Source of the DNA: Chara braunii
Taxonomy: Eukaryota; Streptophyta; Charophyceae; Charales; Characeae
Length of the DNA: 64,000 nt
Assembly: GCA_003427395.1 (NCBI GenBank)
Contig: BFEA01000065.1
Span: 1,076,718-1,140,717 of the forward strand
Reading direction: 5' to 3'
Shown in pieces: positions 54,694 to 64,000 of this stretch. Below the pieces are notes generated by a model, which searched no databases, was not told the origin of the DNA, and saw only the letters and a list, made by a program, of their open reading frames with translations. The position numbers and the translations under genes are program-made. Within the stretch, counting starts at the first letter, position 1. Each line of letters opens with the position of its first letter.

Positions 54694-55036
54694 TGTGACT
54701 GACCCTCCAGTATGGCAGTCCGTCAGGATCAAGACGAAGGGATGAGGATGGGGGGGATAGAGATGGAGCTGGAAGGGACAACGCAGCTCCAACGCAGACT
54801 TAACACACACTTCTCCAAACTTTGCAAATGAAGAATGACGAAAAACAAACAACAACTGGGGTATACCCCCAGCGGAGTGACTGGACTGGCCTGGTACCGA
54901 CAATGGTACCGGGCAGGTCAATACTGGACTTAAACAGTGCACGACCTGTGGGGTCAGGCCACGACCTGGTCCCACAAGTTGAACAGGGAAATAACCAAAT
55001 AGGCCCTGGCAGTAGCCCAGGGCAGATGAAGGTCCG
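54694..55036 (-). repeat. LTR fragment of element 3
   Basis: The + strand begins TGTGACTGACCCTCC at the primer-binding site. The opposite edge (expected GTCACA) is not seen. Instead the sequence passes at about 55036 into giant-LTR copy E, so the LTR is truncated or the join is secondary. Confidence 0.5.
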
Positions 55037-55834
55037 CTGCACCGTAGGAAAAAATGCGTTTTCAGAATTTATACTACCTCAAATATGAAAACATAAATAA
55101 TCTTTAACACTAAAAAGTCAAATTTTGTCCAACTCCCTTAATGAGCAAAACTTTGTGCGGTATTTCTTTTAGAGATGTAGACTTCCCAAATTTATATTAA
55201 ATTAGATAAGAACTCGAAAATAAGACTTAAATTCCTACCAAGAAAAAAATTAACTAGCTCTTTGAATTTGTTGAAATATCGGCAGCGTTTCCCACAGGGA
55301 AAATAGTTTTTCAAATTTTATACAAAGTTAAGTACTAAATCTGGAATGATTCTGACTTCCAAAAGTAAAATTTTGTCTAACTCCTTGAATAAGTAAAATT
55401 TTGTGCAGCACTTCCCCTAGCAAAAAGACTTTCCAGATTTCTATTAAACCAGATATAAACTTATACAAATTTGACTAACTTCTCGGTTTTTTAGAAATTT
55501 CGGCAGCGCTTTCTGTAGGAGAATTACCTTTCCAAAATTTATACAAAGCCAAGTATAACAAATGATCCCAGAAAACGTGGGAATTGACCTTAGTAAAACA
55601 AAGTTAGCTCAGAAAATGCAAGAATTGAACTAATTCATACAGTTCTAGCACATGACGAGCATCTAAAGCAACTATCATCAAAATAAAACTTAGACTAAGT
55701 AAAGCTCTCACTCAACCACATGCAAGTCCAAACGATAATGGTAAGTACTCTCACCAACCCCAAGGTTAAACCTTGTCAACAATAGTTCATAGTCTTTCAA
55801 TGATTTATCCCTTATATCCAGCTTACATAAGGCG

Positions 55835-56525
55835 TATAATTAGACCATTCAACTTAGAAACAATGTCTAACTCAGTCACTAAATATACTACTTTTACTTT
55901 CTTTGGGCATGTGACGAGAACGTCAAACTTAGAACAACTGCCTAGTCGCCCTGAACAGTTTAATCTTTTAAGGTAGCATATGACTAAACCGTTCAACTGG
56001 GAAACAACGTTCAACCTGCTCCTTCTTACCATCAATTTATTTTTAATTGATACTCTCTTGATTTCGTGATAAGTTATAGTCAGACTATTCAACTTTGAAA
56101 CTATGTCTGACTAGCCTGTTCGTAACTCTAATAGTATTAGAGTATAGACAAAATTTATCTTTTGATTCAACACGTAAATGACTCAAGACCAAACCATCCA
56201 GCTTAGGAACAATTGTCCGGTGCTTCACCTGATTCCTCCTCAGAATAAAACAAGAAAGAGTTTGAGTCATCCAATCTTATGAAACAATTGGTCAAACTCC
56301 CTCTTTTCAAAAACAAAAGAAACATCAGAAACCCAAAAATAAACTAAGGCAATCAAACCATCCAACTTAGGACCAATTACTTAGTCCCTGAAAAGACAAT
56401 CACAAACATCCTTTGCAGGTCAGAGCAACCAAACCATCAAACATAGGAACAATTGTCTGGTCCTCCAGACAGTCAAAAATAAACATAGCACTGGGCTATT
56501 CAACCTAGTAACTATGTCCAACCTT
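55835..56525. repeat. Hairpin array, CCATTCAACTTAGAAACAAT core, in copy E
   Basis: About nine units with a loop variant CAACTTAGAAAC in place of CACAGTAGAAAC. Paired arms: TTAGAC (near 55840) with GTCTAA (near 55866), and AGTCAGAC with GTCTGACT (near 56078-56112). Other units are eroded. The core has diverged while several arms remain paired. Confidence 0.75.
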
Positions 56526-56961
56526 TGGTTGACCTAGTTAATCGCACGCAAAACCACCTTTCACCCGCCTTCCCCCAATGCAAAACCTTTTTACAATCTG
56601 ACTTCAGACAAACAACAAAAGTGAAACTAAGATTGCGCATGCCTTCCTTTACTTAACTCTGATTTTTATTCATAAAGTCAAACATAAACTCAATATGGGA
56701 TGCATGCAGCATACTGAGTCAGATCATAAAAAAATGTAAAAATATGGGTTTTAACTGGGTTTATAGAAGGAGGTGATGGCTACCACATAGTTCTCTGCCT
56801 CAAGAACTCCTCATGATTTTCGGCAGAGCTCCCGTAATCGATGGGGCAACCTTCTATAGAGGCCTTGACACGAATTACAGGTTATGATTCCGCCTGCCGC
56901 CTTCCTCTCCAAACCAACAGACTAGACTGAGAGTAAGAAGGGCATAAGGAGAAAGATTGAG

Positions 56962-57426
56962 AGAAGGTTAACAACAGCCGTATTTTTCATCACCACTTCA
57001 GGACACCCTCCATCACTTCAGGATGCAACCTGCCTAAACAAGTGGTTTTCAGGGTCTTCGGACCTTTCACCACTTAAGGACCATTCAGGTCTTAAAATCT
57101 TGAATGGTCCTGAAGTGGTGAAAACTCCGAAGACCCCGAAAACCACCTGTTTAGGGAGGCTGCATCCAAAGTGGTGAAGGGTGGTTTTCATGGTCTTCGG
57201 ACCTTTCACCACTTCAGGATCAAGATTTTCAAACTGCCCAAAACTCTCACTTAACCACTTCAGGACACCCTTCAGCACTTCAGGATGCAACCTGCCTAAA
57301 CAGGTGGCTTTCATGGTTTTCGGACCTTTCACCACTTCAAGACCATTCAGGATTTTCAGACTGCCAAAATCTCTCACTTCAAAATTTTTATTCCTGAATT
57401 TTCAGCTACCCGATAACCGCTTGTGG
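56962..57426. mobile_element. Foldback/MITE-like insertion in copy E
   Basis: It is absent from LTR A and B at the same place. It is flanked by GAAAGATTGAG (56951-56961) and GAAAGATTCAG (57427-57437); LTR A has one GAAAGATTTGAG. The insert holds two arms of roughly 69 bases (57021-57089 and 57101-57167) forming an almost perfect hairpin. A further partial direct copy (57180-57370) of the same sequence follows, with ACCTTTCACCACTTCA repeated. No coding sequence. A duplication of 8-11 bases suggests a hAT- or Mutator-type transposase, which is inference. Confidence 0.75.
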
Positions 57427-59579
57427 AAAGATTCAGTCTCTCAGATCCAAGGATTGTGCACTCAGACTCGCGTTAGAGGGCCTTGATTTCTTGACCCGCC
57501 TAGGGCCCCCGCAATGGCGGTCAAAATATGCAACTGCTGATCAAACTTAAGCCAAACTGTTGAGCGTTGACCTTCCAACGACCGTCCAATTCGCAACAAT
57601 GACCCTCTTTAACAAAGCTCAACCACCTTGTAGAGTTTTGTGGTCCGAACTGTATAGGCCACATCTCAAGACACGGACTGTGGATCCAACACACACTCCT
57701 CTCTTCCTTTCCGAAATGATGCAACTACGCAGTATGGTCGGCCCCATAAGTGCAGCAAGCCCGTCAACTGGTAATCATGTTACTGTGCAGTTGACCTCCG
57801 GCTTCTCCAACTAATGGGATGAGCGATCCACAAGCTAACATGCAAGATCTGCAGCTTTCCAGCGCACCGGTCAGCACGCAACTCTGCAAACCCAGCAAGC
57901 AAGTCTTGAAACTCCACGGTTTGCTCTCTTCTTACTTCTCCTAACCAATGGGAAGAACAACTCACTGCCCGGAGGTAAGTGTCAATGTCTCGTGGCTTGT
58001 CTGTTGCTCCAACAAATAAGTCTTTAACTTTCGTGGCTCGCTGACTATGCTACGTAGGAATGAATTTTCCGTTATCACCCAGGTAGGTGCCTCATATCGC
58101 TATTCGGTCGATTCCTTCGTCTTTATTCATCTGCCCTTTCACCGGCTGTTTAATTACCACCCCCTGCACACAGATGCCGATTATATAGGCTACTGTCTTG
58201 GCCAGGTGAGTGCTCTGTCTCCTTTCTCTCCCTCTGTGCACTCGTTGACTATTACAACTACCGCGCCACTAGCAGCCTACGAATTGACATCATCCTGCAG
58301 ATGTCTGCGGCATCAACTTAAGTGCATGAAGATGTCGACCTAAATGATGTTGTGCCCGTACTAAAAAATAACGACTGCCCCACTCGAATTCGGGAAGACA
58401 CATAATAGGTAAGTATTCTTTCTCTCTCCTCTCTTTGTCTTTCTGCACTACCTCCAACTATATACGAGTACCTAGTCGCAATTACGTTCCGGATCCAAGA
58501 TTAAATAACCAACTTACGTGGCCTATGGTAAATTAGGTATGCTTTGCACCGCTGACTTTTCAACCAAGCACATCTAGCTCAGAGGCATTTAGTCATAATC
58601 TCTCGCACGATAGCTTTGCATTGAGGCATCGTCGCGGCGCCCACGGTCCGTAGCAGCTGTTTGCACCTATCGCATGTTGCAGTACTTCGTGTAGCACCTG
58701 GAGCAACCACTATTGCACGTAGCCCTTAGTACTACGCTTGCGTGTGAGAGGGAGTTTTCCAGCCACAAGATGAGCAAAGCCGAAATGTTCCTTGCGTTAA
58801 AACGCGGCCTTATACAACGAGGGACAGGGGGGAGGCGGCCTCTACAGATACGACGAGCAAATTCGCAATGAATCTCCCGTGAAGAATATGAACAAGTTCA
58901 TTCCTCTTCTTTAAATTTTTCTTTTTCTTTTTTTACTTATTTTTCCTTCAAGCATTTAACTCAAACTCTCGTTCAGATTTCTTTGTTTTCTTCATCTCTT
59001 TCTATTCTCCTTCTTCAACACCTCCTCCTTATCTCCCGTTCTGAGTTTTCCACGAGCCTACACTTTCTTTCCCATCGCCCTCTTTCGATACTCCGCCATC
59101 GCAGCCTCGTAGCTCCCAACGCTCATGTCGAGCTAACTGTTACACCAACGTAAGAACTAACCCCGCCATCACACTCGCGATGGTTGAAAACCACAATTTA
59201 GAGTCTTCAATCACTTGGTTCCCTGGAGAAGCGGACAAACTACCTTCTTTTCCCCCCTTTCGTTATTCCCACTCTTCGTCTCCTCTGTGAAATGTTTTTT
59301 CTACTAACACCCAATTTACTACGCTATCACTAAAACTAACCTAGAAAACGGATTCGCCTGTCTCCAAAACCCCTACTACGAATCTTTTCGTGCCTGATTT
59401 ATTCATACTCAAACGAACTATTAGCTTTCTCCTCCGTCAAACGAGGTACTAACCCTCACTATTTCCAACTTCGACTGTACCCAGTATAGCTCCCTAGTTA
59501 GATTCAGTTCCCCTTTGCTGACTTTCTCTGCCCCTTTTCTTGCACTCCGGTCAGGAAAAACGGGCTTCGTTTGTACAAA

Positions 59580-61420
59580 TGGAGGCCCCTAACAGAAACA
59601 AAGTAAAGGGAAAATAAGGGAAAATTATAATTTTTCTTGTAATTTAAATTAAAATAAAAGTGACAAAAATAAAAATATATAATCCGATAACTTTTTACTT
59701 TGAACCAGGAGGAGTCAAATTAATTTTTTTAACGGTAATTTGGGGATTTATGGTGCACGTGCGGTTGCGTACAAAACCCTAAACCCTAATTAGGGGAAAC
59801 CCTAAGACAAGAGTACATAAATAAGACTAAATTGGGAAAAAAAAAAAAGTTTAATCCTTTCATCTTGCGGGTGACAACAACCGAGGGGATTCGGGCTTCT
59901 TTTGTGTGGGGTATACGCGCGGAAGATACGGGAATCAATCTGAATTTTTACTAATAAAATAAAAAAAATCAAGATAAATATCTAAAAACTTTTTAAAATT
60001 CGTTTGTTTTTTTTTTTCCATCTATTTTACCCCGTCTTTCCTTCGGCAGTGATTCAAGGGGCGTCATCCCGAACCCCATCCCAACGGAGGGGGGACGAGG
60101 TGCTGCGGAAAATTTTAAAAAATTCTCATTTAAATTAAGTTCTTGCTAGGCTACCAGCCGGGCTGCCCGGGTCCTGGGTGGCCAGCCCGTGCAAGGATCG
60201 TCGCAGGTCCAAACCAAAAAAAATGAAAATAAAAAAATCAAAAAAATCCTAAACAAAACTATGTTATGCAGAAACAAAAATCGAACAACGTTTGCCTCAG
60301 GACCACATCGAAATTCTTCACCGAATTTAAAATAAAAAATAAACTTTAAAAATATTATTTTTATTTTTATTTTTGTATTATTTTTTGGCCCGGCCGGGCA
60401 AGTCACCCCGGGTCACTCTGGTAACCTAGAGTTCTTGTTAATAAAATTGATACAAATTAAAATAAACATCTAAAAGTTTATTAAAAATAATTTTTAGTTA
60501 TTCATTTATTCCACTTGATGTATCCTTCTGGTAGCCTTATTCGAGGAACTTATCCCGAACCCCATCCCAACGAGGGGAGGCGAAGTGCTGCCAAAATTTT
60601 AAAAAAAATCCTGAAATAAGTTTTCACATCCATAAATCTAAAAAAATTAACGGGTCTCAATATATTCTGACTTTTAATAGATATAAAATAAAAAAGAGAG
60701 TTATTAAAACCAATTCTATTTTTTTTCTAATTAATATTTTAAAAATCAGAAAAATTCGTTGAAAGGGGATAGAAAGGGTTTGCTAGACGTATCTCTTTTG
60801 GGGAAAGTTTGTCTTGCCATTCCTAAAGAAATGACATGAGGAAAGAGAATTTTCTTCAGTAAAGTCTAATTTAAAAAAAATAATTACTAAAAATTTAGAA
60901 ATAAATATAAACAAGGGACGAAAGAAGTTGGGGTTTGCCTTGAGCTTCTTTTTGGACTTGGGTCTACTTCCGCGAGCTACTGGGGGTGAAGTGGTGCTTA
61001 TTTCTTGTTTATTTAGATTTTTTTTTAATTAAAATTCTTTTAAAAAAAATAAAATCATATAATGGCTTAGAAATTTAAAGAGTGGGTATCTACTTATTAT
61101 ATTATGAGTTTCTGACTAGGGGGCGAGTTACGTTGGTCAGAAGCATGTTCGAGGGTTGAGTAGACTAAATTCCCTCGAATAGAGCACGCGCCTTATATTC
61201 GAGGAAACGCGAGTAGAGGGTATGTAAGCTCAGTTCGAGCCCGGAATTCGACACCCTCCCTATCCAGGATAATTTAGGTCTTTCTTGATACCTTGGTAGG
61301 AAGTTTTTATATAGGGACATCGTCCCGCACCCACTACTAATGGGGGGAGGGTAGATGCTGCCAAAATTTTTCTAAAGTATTGAGTTTTACGACCTCTTTT
61401 ATGTCCTCTCCTACTCTCTA
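59580..61420 (+). repeat. AT-rich tandem repeat region, LTR-like, plus strand
   Basis: Units at about 60060-60120, 60545-60605 and 61318-61370 share CCCGAACCCCATCCCAACG or a variant, a G-rich run, and GTGCTGCCAAAATTTT. The first two are about 485 bp apart. The CTGCC-AAAATTT end is the complement of the CGGCAG motif elsewhere in the window, so this LTR-like sequence lies in the opposite orientation. No gene except the reading frame that follows. Confidence 0.55.
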
Positions 61421-61446
61421 CAGGCCTAGAAAGCGCAAGTAGACGA

Positions 61447-63234
61447 ATGTGGCTACCTTCGACGGTAGAGGAGTACTCGATGAACCGATGCAGGGGGTAT
61501 GATCCTCCTGATATCATAGAGGGAGATCTGGTCGAATTCACCCTGCCCACTCGGCCCACCGACTAGTTCAACGGTCGGTACAAGTGAAGATTCATCCTCT
61601 TGTGGCCCGGGGCCAGGATGTGGATGTACCGGGAGCTCAAAAGGAGTCCATACTGCAGACGTTCGGGAGAGACCGCCTACAGGGAGATCAAGGCCTACTT
61701 GTATTTGGGTCCAGAAGTGGCCAAGAAGGTCGCTCTGATTCTTGTGACGTTGGGAGCCTGTGGGATTATCGGCTGGGAATAGCGATACCTTTAGGCAGAG
61801 GTAGAGGTCTTCCGGCTCGAGGAGGAGCAGGCCGCGATAGGGTGGATCCACAGGTACCCTCCCCGTATTATTACAGGGGAGATCCAATTAGTTAGGGACG
61901 AATTCTTCCCACACTCTGGCTGCAGATTGAGGGCGATTATCCCCTCGTTTGTAGTTGACGTGGTGTTCGACGGAATAGGAGGTTTGGTCGAGGCCTATCT
62001 CAGTGCGAGGGAGCTGGAACATTTCTCGAGGGGAGATTTTGACTCTCATTACATCTACTACTCCCTGGTGACTGTCGGGCCCCACTGGGGAGACGAGCGA
62101 ATCCAGCTCATAGAGCTGATCCAATCCATTGCTCCTAGCTCATCAGGAGACTGGAGAGACAAGGGTTACGAGTGAAGGCATCCAACGCCGCCCTACGTGT
62201 GGGATTTGCTGGACCGTGAGCCTCAGGTTGGGCCTAAGTATATCACGTCAATAGACGGACTCTTCGCAGAGCATTGAGCCTCGTGGTGGGGGAGCGAGGC
62301 TCTGATAGCCCACTATCAGTTGAGGCGATACTACGAGATTATAGGAGCACTGGGGTACTGCGTGATTGAAGAGGTCGACGTTCATGATGAGAAGGCATGG
62401 AAGCCTGACTGGGTAGACTCCAATGAGGAGGACGTCGAGTCGGATAGAGAGGTAGATGAGGCTGGCGAGGAGGACGTTGCAGATGCTGGTTTGATCCACT
62501 TTTCGAGGATAGTGGTCGACCTTTAGGCCTAGATACGCGTGGTTATGTCTGCAGAGTATGAGGTGAATGGACATATGAGGATTGAATCGAGTGCATGGTG
62601 GGCGTACCTACTGGAACGTGATTGTGATTCGTATAGGGCCAAGAGGTTGATTAAGCCTAGGGAGACCGCTCTAGGGTTTGATATCCCTCCTCCAGTACGC
62701 TTAGACAAGAGCGACAGGACGCCGACTAGGTATGAGGGGATATGGATAACAAAAGGTGTTTTTCTGTGGGCAGTGATCCTAGAGAATAGAGGAACGAATG
62801 ATGCTCGGCAGGTGGACGCAATAGGATACCTTGTTCTCGACATGACTCAAGATCTTGAGATAAAACTAACACTCGTTGGCGTTAGCAGGACTTGGTGGAA
62901 GTGCGAAGCCTTAGCGAGATCTATTCTGAGTTTGCGATTGGCCAGTTTGGTGGGAGATAGTCAGTCTGTAGTCTGCATCGTATGTGGATCCCCAAGGCCA
63001 GATCTCTACCCTGTAGAACGCTTGATGAGGACCTTGCCTATATTCGTAATAGAACTGGTTGACGAAGGCGTCGACAATCTGAGCAGAGTTGTTCACGACA
63101 TGTTTTACGCTCTTGGATTGGGGTTAGAGCCTCGATTCAAGGAGGCTTATTTCGCCGTCTGTGCGAGATGGGGACAAATACGCAGGCAGTCCAAAGTTTT
63201 TTTGAGAGTTCCTCTTCTTTTGTGCATAGGCTAA
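61447..63234 (+). pseudogene. Long accessory ORF with duplicated modules, nonsense-broken
   Basis: One frame of 596 codons runs from ATG 61447 to TAA 63232-63234 with eight in-frame stops (TAG 61564, 61780, 61792, 62524, 62530; TGA 61585, 62173, 62275) and no frameshift. A first module (PDIIEGDLVEFTLP, AYLYLGPEVAKKVALILVTL) and second module (RLRAIIPSFVVDVVFDGIGG, YIYYSLVTVGPHWGDERI) seem to recur as RYEGIWITKGVFLWAVILEN, KLTLVGVSRTWW and RLMRTLPIFVIELVDEGVDN, YFAVCARWGQIRRQ. An acidic linker (EEDVESDREVDEAGEEDVAD) lies between. CTCTCTACAG at 61414-61423 could be a splice acceptor. I know no family; it resembles the accessory modules of element 2. Confidence 0.6.
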
Positions 63235-63935
63235 GCGTCATCCTTAAGCCACACACCATTTCCCTAAACACAACAATCCTATGGCATCATTGGGGTGTAG
63301 CAACGCCGTCTTTCCCCTCGCCTGTACGCACCCTTCGTGCCTCACACATTCCATCCATTGTCATTGGTGCAAGCCCCTTAGTCCTTTCGGAGCTTCATAC
63401 GCATGCACATGCTACTTCACATTTCGATCAGCAAAAGTCTCACTCCTTTCTTTCATTCACACTCCAAGCCTCATGCACAAAGATCTCTTTTCATGGGTCG
63501 ATTTTACACTAAGGATTCCGTAGCCCCTTTGGGTTTGTGTGGGCTAAGTATTGGGATGCCTAGGGTGGGACCAAGTCGGGGAAGCCGGGCGGCAAAACAC
63601 ATAGCCCTTCCCACATGCCTAAATTTTTTTTTTTCTTTGGTTTCTCTTCATTCTTCTTCCTTTGCTCAATTAGTCCATCCTCTTCTCAAAGCCATGCAGT
63701 CAGGGAAATGGTTGAGTCAACTGACCTTGCTTTAGTACCGACTTTCGTATAGTCTTTTTTTCCGAACTTGACTTCTCTCAATCGCTCACGTATCTTTTCC
63801 TTTTCTTCTCGGCGGCACAAGGGACCGACAACCCTCCCCTCGCCTACTTTTTTCGCCAAGTAAGGATTATTTTCACCGTTCGTTCCCTGACACTGTAAAA
63901 AGTGTGTGGTGAAGGGTTAGTTATATGCCAAGTGG

Positions 63936-63938
<3 letters not shown>
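63235..63938. other. Region after the long ORF, no gene
   Basis: C/T-rich sequence on the + strand with short frames only. Nothing is recognised. Confidence 0.4.

Positions 63939-64000
<62 letters not shown>
63939..64000. repeat. (GA)n microsatellite
   Basis: An uninterrupted GA run of about 60 bases reaches the end of the window. A shorter (TC)n run lies at 30968-30996 in LTR C. Confidence 0.97.

Larger units (their letters stand above)
55037..59580 (-). repeat. Giant LTR, copy E (truncated)
   Basis: This is collinear with the middle of LTR B from about 20820. It has CGGCAG hairpins (55070-55560), the GACGAGCATCTAAAGCAACTA block (55655), GGTAAGTACTCTCACCAACC (55740), a hairpin array, CGGCAGAGCTCCCGTAATCG (56820), CTGCCGCCTTCCTCTC (56896) and the C-rich body. 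It ends before the U6/tRNA part. It carries a 465-bp foldback insertion. No gene is seen. Confidence 0.75.

Noticed and set aside
61260-61887. Minus-strand ORFs opposite the long plus-strand frame
   Set aside because: They are antisense shadows. The plus strand keeps a single protein-like frame for 1.8 kb.

Overview
The window looks like nuclear DNA of a charophyte green alga (Chara-like). It is built almost entirely of nested, decayed LTR retrotransposons, and I find no convincing single-copy cellular gene. The organism call is inference: the gag/pol proteins are Ty3/gypsy type, the primer-binding sites match tRNA-Asp and initiator tRNA-Met, and the region between protease and reverse transcriptase (HTVPHESWNMRGPRYP type) resembles repeat proteins I remember from Chara braunii.

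Layout. 1-830 is a piece of a giant LTR joined abruptly to a broken integrase. 831-7065 is the internal region of Ty3 element 1 (minus strand: leader, gag, protease, RT, RNase H, truncated integrase), ending at a tRNA-Asp-type primer-binding site. 7066-14841 (A), 18860-26111 (B, with a 314-base gap) and 26444-34429 (C) are three collinear copies of an LTR of 7.3 to 8.0 kb. Each begins TGTCG and ends CGACA on the + strand, and each lies next to a primer-binding site. Between A and B is a gag-only internal region. Between B and C only about 0.3 kb is left. 34430-35300 holds a dispersed repeat and a small ORF behind a TATA box. 35300-46081 is a second Ty3 element (minus strand), with extra ORFs upstream of gag. 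46082-50340 has no recognisable gene. 50340-55036 is a third, gag-only element with an initiator-Met primer-binding site. 55037-59580 is a fourth, truncated giant-LTR copy carrying a foldback insertion. 59580-63234 is a plus-strand element with AT-rich tandem repeats and one long reading frame broken only by nonsense codons. The window ends in a (GA)n tract.

Three things stand out. (1) The giant LTRs are built from serial arrays of short hairpins: within an array the core is constant while the outer stems change sequence yet stay complementary. At least five core families are present, and the pattern recurs in an unrelated element. (2) Each giant LTR carries, about 0.5 to 2 kb from its outer edge, tRNA-like sequences with A and B boxes followed by a U6 snRNA-derived sequence, all on the minus (element-sense) strand. 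(3) Element 2 and the plus-strand element carry accessory proteins made of two repeated module types that I cannot assign to any family. In element 2 they sit upstream of gag.

Most coding sequences are relics. Element 2 pol runs in one frame from gag start to pol end, apart from net-neutral shifts in the nucleocapsid region and a handful of nonsense codons, several of which look like G-to-A or C-to-T changes.
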